Below are positions 16,105 through 23,400 of a stretch of 64,000 bases of DNA, piece by piece. This DNA comes from Chryseobacterium sp. (GTDB lineage: Bacteria > Bacteroidota > Bacteroidia > Flavobacteriales > Weeksellaceae): NCBI GenBank assembly GCA_003248755.1, contig QFQW01000012.1, positions 1-64,000 on the forward strand. Reading direction: 5' to 3'. The translations under genes were made by a program, and so were the position numbers. Position 1 is the stretch's first letter, and each line of letters starts with the position of its first letter. The notes beneath the pieces are model-generated. The model worked only from the letters and a program-made list of their open reading frames with translations, did not search any database and was not told the DNA's origin.

Positions 16105-17793
16105 TTAATTCAAATATAGAATCTCATCAGCTCGTTTTGCACTTGATTCTCTGTGAGTTATTATAATGGAAGTAGTTGTTTTGATGTCATTGTCAATATT
16201 CTGTAAAATATTTTCTTCTGTCTCTGTATCAAGTGCAGAAAGACAGTCGTCAAAAATCAAAATATTAGGTTGTTTTATCATTGCTCTGGCAATACAAATT
16301 CTCTGTTTTTGCCCTCCAGAAAGCATGACGCCACGTTCGCCAACCATTGTTTCATATTGATTTTTGAATTCTTCAATATTTTTATGGACATCTGCTTTTT
16401 TCGCCATTTCTACTACCAAGTCACGATTTGGATTATCAATTGCAAAACCAATGTTATTTTCAATCGTATCGGAAAAGAGATAACTTTCTTGTGGAGTGTA
16501 ACCAATTTTGTCTCGGTAAAGTTTCAGATTATGTGTCTTTAGGTTTTTTCCATCGATAAGAATTTCGCCTTCATCCGGATCAATTAGTCGACAAAGAAGT
16601 TGAGCAATTGTAGATTTTCCGCTTCCTGTTTTTCCCATTATTGCAAGAGACTTTCCGGCATCAATTTTAAAGCTAAGATTGTCGATAGCTTTTATGCCTG
16701 TGTTTGGATAGGTGTAACTTACATTTCGGAACTCAATTTCACCGTTTATAGGATAAACTTCATTATTGGTATTGACGATTTCCGATTGAAGTTCCAAAAA
16801 CTCATTCACACGTTGCATACTTGCATCAGCCCTTTGATTGACAGATGTTACCCAACCTAGCATAGAGAAAGGAAAAATCAGCATGTTGATATACATGAAG
16901 AAATCGGCAATTGTTCCAACACTCATTTCTCCGGCAATATATTTTTGTCCGCCAATTACAAGAATTGCTATATTCAGAAGCCCTATAACAAATAGAATAA
17001 TCGTGAAAAAGTAAGCCTCTGTTCTTGCTAAATCTAACGCTTTATCCTGATAATCTTTAACTTTGATTCCGTAATTTTTCTCGATATATTTTTCTTTACT
17101 AAAAAACTTCACCACACGTATTCCTGAGAAGCTATCCTGTACAAAAGTCGAAATGGCAGATTGGCTCTTCTGCATTACTTTCGATTTTTTATTAATGATG
17201 TCACTTACTTTGTAAATCCCGTAAGAAAGTATTGGGAGGGGAATCAAAGTCCAAAGGGTCATCTGCAGGTCGGTCATGAACATATAAATACTCGTGATGA
17301 TTAATAGAATAATCAAATTCACGACATACATTACGCCCGGACCAAGATACATTCTGATTGCAACAACATCTTCGCTTAATCTATTTAATAAATCTCCAAT
17401 TGTTGTCTTTTTGTAATCTGTAATTGATAGTTCCTGATACTGGCGATAGATTTTATTCTTCAATTCGTATTCGATTCTTCTGGAAGCTACGATGATGGTT
17501 TGTCTCATCATAAAAGTGAAAAAACCAGATAGGAGAGAACACCCGATTAGAATACCGGAATTAATAAAAATTATCTTGAAATAAGCCCAATTATTTCTGA
17601 CGTTATCGATGATGTTAAGGTCAGAAGATAATTTAAGTGTAGAATAATTTTTCTCTATGATATTGATAGTCTGTCCTATATATTGGATTTTGTAAATCGC
17701 AAAAAAATTACTTAGAATAATAAATAAAAATCCCCAAAAAAGTAAGACGCGATGTTTCCAGAAATAGGGGTTCAGTGTTTTTAAAGCTTTCAT
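16105..17793 (-). CDS. ABC transporter, fused permease and ATPase (exporter type)
   Basis: A 562-residue half-transporter that should dimerise as an ABC exporter in the inner membrane. Six membrane helices fill residues 15-320 (for example ILIGCSLLSGFFTFMMRQTI). The nucleotide-binding domain follows: Walker A GKTGSGKST near residue 388, Q-loop YTPQES, signature LSGGQKQR near 491, Walker B ILIFDD, and the switch histidine in IITHRES. It resembles the MsbA/MdlB group; lipid, peptide or drug export cannot be told apart from sequence. It stands alone between DUF3276 and mqo, with a possible -7 box on the minus strand at 17824-17831 (TAATTTTG). Confidence 0.9.
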   Translation of the reverse strand: MKALKTLNPYFWKHRVLLFWGFLFIILSNFFAIYKIQYIGQTINIIEKNYSTLKLSSDLNIIDNVRNNWAYFKIIFINSGILIGCSLLSGFFTFMMRQTIIVASRRIEYELKNKIYRQYQELSITDYKKTTIGDLLNRLSEDVVAIRMYLGPGVMYVVNLIILLIITSIYMFMTDLQMTLWTLIPLPILSYGIYKVSDIINKKSKVMQKSQSAISTFVQDSFSGIRVVKFFSKEKYIEKNYGIKVKDYQDKALDLARTEAYFFTIILFVIGLLNIAILVIGGQKYIAGEMSVGTIADFFMYINMLIFPFSMLGWVTSVNQRADASMQRVNEFLELQSEIVNTNNEVYPINGEIEFRNVSYTYPNTGIKAIDNLSFKIDAGKSLAIMGKTGSGKSTIAQLLCRLIDPDEGEILIDGKNLKTHNLKLYRDKIGYTPQESYLFSDTIENNIGFAIDNPNRDLVVEMAKKADVHKNIEEFKNQYETMVGERGVMLSGGQKQRICIARAMIKQPNILIFDDCLSALDTETEENILQNIDNDIKTTTSIIITHRESSAKRADEILYLN

Positions 17794-17823
17794 TTTTCAA
17801 ACTTTGTTTTTCCAAAGCCGATG

Positions 17824-17831
17824 CAAAATTA
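17824..17831 (-). promoter_or_regulatory. Putative -7 box of the ABC exporter gene
   Basis: TAATTTTG on the minus strand, 31 nt before the start codon. No TTG falls at the expected distance. Confidence 0.4.
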
Positions 17832-17934
17832 ATAAATAAAATTTTCAATGCCTTGTTTCAAAACCGATTTGATTTTTCTTAACAAATGGTAAGATATTTT
17901 GAACCAAATAGTCTGATAAGTTGACATTTATCAG

Positions 17935-17942
17935 TAATTTTG
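17935..17942 (+). promoter_or_regulatory. Putative -7 box of mqo
   Basis: TAATTTTG lies 20 nt before the mqo start codon. A good -33 TTG is not seen. Confidence 0.4.
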
Positions 17943-17962
17943 CATGCGAAAAATCTAAATAA

Positions 17963-19444
17963 ATGACTCCTAAACCTAAATATGACATTGCTCTAGTCGG
18001 CGGTGGTATTATGAGTGCAACTTTGGCAGCAATGCTCCATGAGTTTGACCCAAAGCTCAAAATTGTAATTTTTGAAAGACTTGGTGAAGTAGCAAAAGAA
18101 AGTTCATCTGCTTGGAACAACGCAGGAACGGGACATTCAGCGTTTTGCGAACTGAATTACACGCCGGAAAAAGAAGGTAAAATCGATATCAAAAAAGCAG
18201 AATACATTGCTGAACAGTTCGAAGTTTCTAAGCAATTCTGGTCATATCTTATCAACAAAGGTTTGATTGATAATCCGAAAGAATTCATCAATTCTTGTTC
18301 GCACATGAGCTTCGTTTTTGGTGAAAAAGATGTAGAGTATCTCAAAAAAAGACATGATGCGTTGCAAAAATCGGCATTGTTCCAAGGAATGGAATATGCG
18401 GATGACCATAAAACATTGGAAAAATGGGTTCCACTGATGATGCAGAAAAGAATGTCCAGCGACAAACTGGCAGCCACAAAAATGGACTTGGGTACGGACG
18501 TGGATTTCGGGAAATTAACTTCAAAACTGATTAATTATTTGAAGGACAAAGAATCTATAGATGTTTTCACCTACCATGAAGTGAAAGATGTTTCCCCGAT
18601 GAAAAAAGGAGAATGGAAACTGAAAGTTAAAAATAGAAAAACGCTTACTAAGCATAATTTGAAAGCGAAGTTTGTTTTCATTGGAGCCGGTGGATATGCT
18701 TTGCCACTTTTGGAAAGTTCAGGAATCGAGGAAAGTAAAGGTTACGGTGGTTTCCCGGTAAGTGGACAATGGTTGGTAACAACTAATCCGGAGTTGGTAG
18801 AAAAACATCACGCAAAAGTTTATACACAGGCAACTGTTGGTGCACCGCCAATGTCGGTTCCGCATCTTGACCTTAGAATTATAGATGGTAAAAAAGCATT
18901 GTTGTTTGGGCCATTTGCAGGTTTCTCCACTAAGTTTTTGAAGGAAGGTAGTTATCTGGATTTACCGGATAGTGTTAATTTCAAAAATATCCGTTCATTA
19001 TTTGGCGCTTGGTGGCACAATATGCCTTTGACCAGATATCTGATTCAGCAGGTGACTATGAACAAATCTCAGAGAATGTCGCATTTGAGAGACTTTGTGA
19101 AAGATGCAAAAGAAGATGATTGGGAACTGAAACATGCAGGCCAACGAGTTCAAATCATCAAGAGAGACCGATTCGAAGGTGGACGATTGGAATTTGGGAC
19201 GGAAGTTGTAGTGAATAAAGAAGGTAATATCGCATCGCTTTTAGGGGCTTCTCCGGGAGCCAGTACATCTGCATTTGCAATGATTATGGTTCTAGAAAAA
19301 TGTTTTGGTGAAAAACTGAAAAATGAATGGCATGACAAACTTCTGGAAATGGTTCCTAGTTATGGTAAAAAATTAGCAGAATATCCGGAATTAATCCATC
19401 AAATCAGAGAATATTCTAAAGAAAAATTAGAATTGGAATATTAA
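17963..19444 (+). CDS. mqo: Malate:quinone oxidoreductase
   Basis: FAD-dependent membrane-peripheral enzyme that oxidises malate to oxaloacetate and passes electrons to the quinone pool, replacing or complementing NAD-linked malate dehydrogenase in the TCA cycle. The 493-residue length is normal. The N-terminal FAD site is DIALVGGGIMSATLAAML (residues 8-25), followed by SSSAWNNAGTGHSAFCELNYTP, a hallmark of Mqo. The later segments FVFIGAGGYALPLLE and FPVSGQWLV also match. A short hypothetical gene follows after 19 nt and may share its transcript. Confidence 0.96.
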   Translation: MTPKPKYDIALVGGGIMSATLAAMLHEFDPKLKIVIFERLGEVAKESSSAWNNAGTGHSAFCELNYTPEKEGKIDIKKAEYIAEQFEVSKQFWSYLINKGLIDNPKEFINSCSHMSFVFGEKDVEYLKKRHDALQKSALFQGMEYADDHKTLEKWVPLMMQKRMSSDKLAATKMDLGTDVDFGKLTSKLINYLKDKESIDVFTYHEVKDVSPMKKGEWKLKVKNRKTLTKHNLKAKFVFIGAGGYALPLLESSGIEESKGYGGFPVSGQWLVTTNPELVEKHHAKVYTQATVGAPPMSVPHLDLRIIDGKKALLFGPFAGFSTKFLKEGSYLDLPDSVNFKNIRSLFGAWWHNMPLTRYLIQQVTMNKSQRMSHLRDFVKDAKEDDWELKHAGQRVQIIKRDRFEGGRLEFGTEVVVNKEGNIASLLGASPGASTSAFAMIMVLEKCFGEKLKNEWHDKLLEMVPSYGKKLAEYPELIHQIREYSKEKLELEY

Positions 19445-19463
19445 TATTTCGAACTCAATCAAA

Positions 19464-19859
19464 ATGAGTGAAACTATTGTAAGACCATATATAGCGGACG
19501 AACTTCTTGAAAAAATCAAATCTGAAACTATAGAGGAAAAGCAGGTAATTTTACACTGTTGTTACAAATCTGAGTTTTTTCTGGAAGAGAAGATTAGGAT
19601 TTGGTCTTCTACTTATTTGGTGGACAAGCAGTCTGAGCATGTGTCAAAGCTTGTTCATTTCGAGAATATCAGCCTTTTTCCGGATTGGACAGATGTGCCT
19701 TTTGGAAAAGAATATTGGTTTACATTAGTTTTCTCGGGGTTGCCAAAAAGTTGTAAGGTATTTGATTTTATAGAGCTGATTCCACAAAATAATGGATTTT
19801 TCCAAGAAGGAATTGTTAGAAATTCCTCGGATGTTTATAAGATCAAACTAGATATGTAA
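19464..19859 (+). CDS. Hypothetical protein
   Basis: A 131-residue cytosolic protein I do not recognise. It has no signal peptide or membrane helix. Composition is mixed, with aromatic patches (LFPDWTDVPFGKEYWFTLVFSGLP) suggesting a beta-rich fold. The gene starts 19 nt after mqo and ends at a bidirectional terminator, so it is likely the second gene of an mqo transcript. No function can be proposed. Confidence 0.7.
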   Translation: MSETIVRPYIADELLEKIKSETIEEKQVILHCCYKSEFFLEEKIRIWSSTYLVDKQSEHVSKLVHFENISLFPDWTDVPFGKEYWFTLVFSGLPKSCKVFDFIELIPQNNGFFQEGIVRNSSDVYKIKLDM

Positions 19860-19861
19860 AT

Positions 19862-19897
19862 AAAAAAGGTTCAGAATATTCTGAACCTTTTTGTTTT
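19862..19897. terminator. Bidirectional terminator between mqo operon and dapA
   Basis: The palindrome aaaaaggttcag...ctgaaccttttt (19863-19892) has A-runs to the left and T-runs to the right, so it can stop both the mqo-side transcript and dapA, whose stop codon is adjacent. Confidence 0.82.
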
Positions 19898-20773
19898 TTA
19901 AGAAAGCTTTTGCATCTCTTTTTTTATCTTTTCCTGAAGACTTTCCGAAGCCGTAACCAATGGAAGCCTCAAGTAATTTTTGATGATTCCTTTTTCTGCA
20001 AGGATGGTTTTAACACCACAAGGATTACCTTCTGCAAAAATCAGTCTGGTGATTTCTACTAACGAATTGTGAATCTTATAAGCCTCGTCAACTTCTCTGT
20101 TACGAGCCAACTTTACCATTGTAGAAAATTCCTTTGGATAAGCCTGACCGATTACGGAAATTACACCGTCTCCACCAGCTAGTGTTACAGGAAGTGTATA
20201 TTCGTCGTCGCCGGACATTAGTGAAAAATTATCAGGTTTTTGTCTCAAGATGTCAAAATATTGAAGGATATTTGGAGCAGCTTCTTTTACCATAAAGAGA
20301 TTGGGGAATTCATTCGCTAATCTCAGAGTTGTAGAAGCTTCTACGTTTTGACCGGTTCTTCCCGGAACGTTATAAATGATAATTTTTTCGCCAGTCTCGG
20401 CCAAAGCTTTATAATGTTGGTAAAGTCCTTCCTGATTTGGTTTGTTGTAATAAGGAGAAACAGAAAGTACCGCATCAAAATCTGATAAGTCAGTGTCTTT
20501 AATCTGTTTTACAACTTCAGTAGTATTATTACCTCCAATTCCTAGAACTAATGGTAATCTGTTATTATTGATTTTTGTGATGTGTGCAACAACCTTTTCC
20601 TTTTCTTCCTTGGAAAGCGTTGCAGCTTCCGCCGTAGTTCCCAAGACAACCAGAAAATTAATTCCGTTGTCTATATTATAATCGATTAATCTGGTAAGGG
20701 AATCAAAATCTACTGAAAGATCTTCGTTGAAAGGTGTTACCAAAGCTACACCTACGCCTTTTAACTGACTCAT
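19898..20773 (-). CDS. dapA: 4-hydroxy-tetrahydrodipicolinate synthase
   Basis: DapA condenses pyruvate with aspartate semialdehyde in the lysine/diaminopimelate pathway. From the ATG at 20773 the protein has 291 residues, the normal length. The frame upstream to 20830 is rejected because it crosses the promoter. The (beta/alpha)8 signature GTTAEAATLS is at residues 45-54, the conserved tyrosine in YNVPGRTG at 134, and the Schiff-base lysine in MVKEAAPN at 163. The catalytic residues are complete. It is a monocistronic gene with divergent neighbour 20881-21609. Confidence 0.96.
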   Translation of the reverse strand: MSQLKGVGVALVTPFNEDLSVDFDSLTRLIDYNIDNGINFLVVLGTTAEAATLSKEEKEKVVAHITKINNNRLPLVLGIGGNNTTEVVKQIKDTDLSDFDAVLSVSPYYNKPNQEGLYQHYKALAETGEKIIIYNVPGRTGQNVEASTTLRLANEFPNLFMVKEAAPNILQYFDILRQKPDNFSLMSGDDEYTLPVTLAGGDGVISVIGQAYPKEFSTMVKLARNREVDEAYKIHNSLVEITRLIFAEGNPCGVKTILAEKGIIKNYLRLPLVTASESLQEKIKKEMQKLS

Positions 20774-20796
20774 TTTTATTTTAAAATTAAATTTCT

Positions 20797-20826
20797 CAAA
20801 GTTAATTGATTTTAATAAATCGACAA
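20797..20826 (-). promoter_or_regulatory. dapA promoter
   Basis: On the minus strand TAACTTTG (20797-20804) follows TTG (20824-20826) with 19-nt spacing, 23 nt before the dapA start. It overlaps the promoter of the divergent methyltransferase gene. Confidence 0.7.
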
Positions 20827-20838
20827 ACATTATATTTG
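20806..20838 (+). promoter_or_regulatory. Promoter of the methyltransferase gene
   Basis: TTG at 20806-20808 and TATATTTG at 20831-20838 are 22 nt apart. The elements interleave with those of the dapA promoter, so the two polymerase sites are mutually exclusive. Confidence 0.6.
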
Positions 20839-20880
20839 CCTTTATTTAAGCTAATAATTTCCATTCCTGAAAATCAAAAA

Positions 20881-21609
20881 ATGCTCTATAATTCGCTAAA
20901 AAAAATATTTCCTAAAAATTTTTTAATAAAAAATGAATTGTTCTTTAGAAGATTCGTTTATCTCTTTTACATAGGGAATAGTCATCAATGCACAATCTGT
21001 GAAAAAAAATTCAGAACATTTTTATTAAATCAAAGAAATGAAAAACTTTGCCCAAGTTGCGGAAGTATGCCTAGAGACCGAAGACTTTTTTTTGAATTTA
21101 AAAAGACCTTTTCAGGGGGTAATACGATTTCATTATTGGATTTTTCACCATCTAGATCATTATATAGAAAGATAAAACAAATTAAAAACATCAATTATTT
21201 TCCTACAGATTTATCTTCTGATTTTATTTCTGAATATCAATATGATATTACTAAAATCCCGGTGAAAGATCAATCTTTTGATTATATTTTTTGTTATCAT
21301 ATACTAGAACATATCGAAGAAGATTCTAAAGCAATGAGTGAATTGTATAGAGTCTTGAAAGATGACGGAAAAATATTTGTTCAGACTCCTTTTAAAGAAG
21401 GTGGGATTTATGAAAATTCTGATGTAAAAACAAATGCGGATAGATTAAAGCATTTTGGTCAAGAAGATCATGTAAGAATTTATTCTGTGAATGGGTTAGC
21501 GGATCGATTAAAAAAAGCAGGATTCTATGTTGCCGTCAATACATTTGATAAAGATGAATTTTTTGGTTTGTCTAAAAATGAAACAGTCTTGTTGCTAAGT
21601 AAGAAGTGA
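20881..21609 (+). CDS. Zinc-ribbon plus class I SAM-dependent methyltransferase
   Basis: A 242-residue protein starting at ATG 20881; the frame upstream runs through the promoter. The N-terminal part carries two CxxC pairs, CTIC near residue 39 and CPSC near residue 59, a likely zinc ribbon. The rest is a class I methyltransferase: LLDFSPSRSL near residue 85 stands in for motif I, FPTDLSSDF is the acidic loop, and FDYIFCYHILEHIEEDSKAM is the methyltransferase-11 motif with ELYRVLKDDG after it. Such fusions often modify sugars or surface polysaccharides, but the substrate is not visible. Some residues of the usual glycine-rich loop are missing, so activity should not be assumed. Confidence 0.8.
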   Translation: MLYNSLKKIFPKNFLIKNELFFRRFVYLFYIGNSHQCTICEKKFRTFLLNQRNEKLCPSCGSMPRDRRLFFEFKKTFSGGNTISLLDFSPSRSLYRKIKQIKNINYFPTDLSSDFISEYQYDITKIPVKDQSFDYIFCYHILEHIEEDSKAMSELYRVLKDDGKIFVQTPFKEGGIYENSDVKTNADRLKHFGQEDHVRIYSVNGLADRLKKAGFYVAVNTFDKDEFFGLSKNETVLLLSKK

Positions 21610-21639
21610 TTTTTATTGATTTGTCTTAGAGTTAATTAG

Positions 21640-21671
21640 TTGGTTTTAAAACCCGAAAATCATTAGATTTG
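21640..21671 (+). promoter_or_regulatory. Promoter of the 5'-nucleotidase/porZ operon
   Basis: TTG (21640-21642), 21 nt, TAGATTTG (21664-21671), then 16 nt to the start codon. The genes downstream to recO are nearly contiguous and may be read from here. Confidence 0.6.
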
Positions 21672-21687
21672 TAATTAAATTTTTTTA

Positions 21688-22449
21688 ATGAAAAATAAAA
21701 TTTTTGTTCTTGGTATTATCTCGCTTTTATTGATTGGTTGCAAAACCCCTCTCAATGTTGCGAATATTCATACTGAGAAAAATATTTTCATTACCAACAA
21801 ACTTGCCGAAGATAAGGAAATGGATGCCATTATCCAGCCTTACAAACACGAGCTAGAAGGTAAAATGAACACCAAAATTTCACACACGAATACAGAACTT
21901 AACAAATCCGGAGACAATAGTAATCTTGGAAACTTGTTGGCAGATTATACATTCGAAGGTGCTGATGAATGGGCGAAAAAGAATAATATTCCACCTATAG
22001 ATGCGGCTGTCATTAATATCGGAGGAATCCGGACAATCATTCCGAAAGGTGATATTTTGACCAAGCAGATTTATGAAGTAATGCCTTTTGAAAATGAGAT
22101 TGTTATTATCAAGATGAATGGAAAAGATGTAGAAGGTTTATTTGATTATTATTTGAAAACTCAGAAAAATAATCCTGTCTCGCATTTGGTGATAGAAACT
22201 GATAACAATACTATTTCGAGAAAGTTAATCAACGGGAAAGTTATTGATTATAATAAAACATATTATATCGCAACATCCGATTATTTAGCTTTAGGAGGGG
22301 ATAATATGTTTTTCTTCGGTAAAGGAGAAACTATCTCTACAGGAATCAAAATGCGAGATCTTTTTATAGAAAAGTTCAAGCAGAATCCGGAGGTTTCTGC
22401 ACCAGACGATGTAAGATTGATTTTCAAAAACAAAAAAGTGCAGGAATAA
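21688..22449 (+). CDS. Lipoprotein with 5'-nucleotidase C-terminal domain
   Basis: This 253-residue lipoprotein (signal MKNKIFVLGIISLLLIGC, lipid Cys18) consists of the substrate-binding C-terminal domain of UshA-type 5'-nucleotidases. The motifs are NLLADYTFEGADEW, INIGGIRTIIPKG, IYEVMPFENEIVIIKMNG and ATSDYLALGGD. It lacks the metallophosphatase domain, which is encoded by the next gene, whose start overlaps this stop. The two products probably assemble in the periplasm or at the membrane into a working nucleotidase that releases nucleosides and phosphate. Alone it should not be catalytic. Confidence 0.88.
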   Translation: MKNKIFVLGIISLLLIGCKTPLNVANIHTEKNIFITNKLAEDKEMDAIIQPYKHELEGKMNTKISHTNTELNKSGDNSNLGNLLADYTFEGADEWAKKNNIPPIDAAVINIGGIRTIIPKGDILTKQIYEVMPFENEIVIIKMNGKDVEGLFDYYLKTQKNNPVSHLVIETDNNTISRKLINGKVIDYNKTYYIATSDYLALGGDNMFFFGKGETISTGIKMRDLFIEKFKQNPEVSAPDDVRLIFKNKKVQE

Positions 22450-23399
22450 TGAAAAGAAAAGAATTTCTAAGATATATTGGTGGTGGAAGTCTTGCATTAA
22501 CATTGGCTCCAAGTCTTCTATTGGGAGAGCAATTTGATTTATTAAAAAAAGAGTCTGCTTACAAATTGACAATTCTGCATACGAATGATCAACACAGTAG
22601 AATAGAACCTTTTGATGCATCTTATACCAAAAATCCAAATCAAGGCGGATTTGCAAGAAGAGCTACATTAATAAAGAAAATCCGAAGTGAGGAAAAGAAT
22701 GTTCTTCTTTTGGATTCCGGAGATATTTTTCAAGGAACACCTTATTTCAATTTTTTTGGTGGCGAATTAGAATTTAAATTGATGAGCATGATGCAGTACG
22801 ATGCATCTACAATGGGAAATCACGATTTTGATAATGGATTAGAAGGTTTTCTGAAAGTTCTTCCAAATGCAAAATTTCCATTTATCTGTTCCAATTATGA
22901 TTTCAAAAATACAATTCTTGAGGGAAAAACAGAACAGTATAAAATCTTCAACAAGGACGGCATCAAAGTAGGGATTTTTGGTGTTGGAATAGAACTGAAT
23001 GGTTTGGTTGGGAAGAAGAATTATGGAGAAACGATTTATCATAATCCGGTTGAAGTGGCGCAGCATTATGCAGACTTTTTGAGAAATGAAAAAAATTGCG
23101 ATATTGTGATTTGTCTTTCTCATATTGGTTTTGATTATAAAGATGATCCGGAGAAGATTTCTGATAAGCATTTGGCAGCAAAAACTTCGGGAATAGATTT
23201 GATTTTAGGAGGACATACACATACTTTCTTGAAAGAACCTTTAAATTTTCAAAATAGAAATGGTAAAAACGTTATTATCAATCAAGTAGGATGGGCAGGG
23301 ATTTTACTGGGAAGATTGGACTTTTATTTTGATAAAAACAAAAACGTAAAAAATATTTCTTGGAATAATCAGTTAATAGATGAAAACATAATAGTTTAA
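22449..23399 (+). CDS. 5'-nucleotidase N-terminal metallophosphatase
   Basis: The 316-residue product is the calcineurin-like metallophosphatase half of a 5'-nucleotidase. Metal-binding motifs are LHTNDQHSR near residue 40, LLDSGDIFQGTPY near 80, TMGNHDFDNG near 118, and LSHIGFDYK with GGHTHTF. The N-terminus (MKRKEFLRYIGGGSLALTLAPSLL) is a signal sequence of the substrate-binding-enzyme kind, though it lacks a clear twin-arginine pair. The first base of its ATG is the last base of the previous gene. PorZ follows after one base. In the usual enzyme both halves are one chain; here they are encoded in reverse order, C-domain gene first. Confidence 0.9.
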   Translation: MKRKEFLRYIGGGSLALTLAPSLLLGEQFDLLKKESAYKLTILHTNDQHSRIEPFDASYTKNPNQGGFARRATLIKKIRSEEKNVLLLDSGDIFQGTPYFNFFGGELEFKLMSMMQYDASTMGNHDFDNGLEGFLKVLPNAKFPFICSNYDFKNTILEGKTEQYKIFNKDGIKVGIFGVGIELNGLVGKKNYGETIYHNPVEVAQHYADFLRNEKNCDIVICLSHIGFDYKDDPEKISDKHLAAKTSGIDLILGGHTHTFLKEPLNFQNRNGKNVIINQVGWAGILLGRLDFYFDKNKNVKNISWNNQLIDENIIV

Positions 23400-23400
23400 G

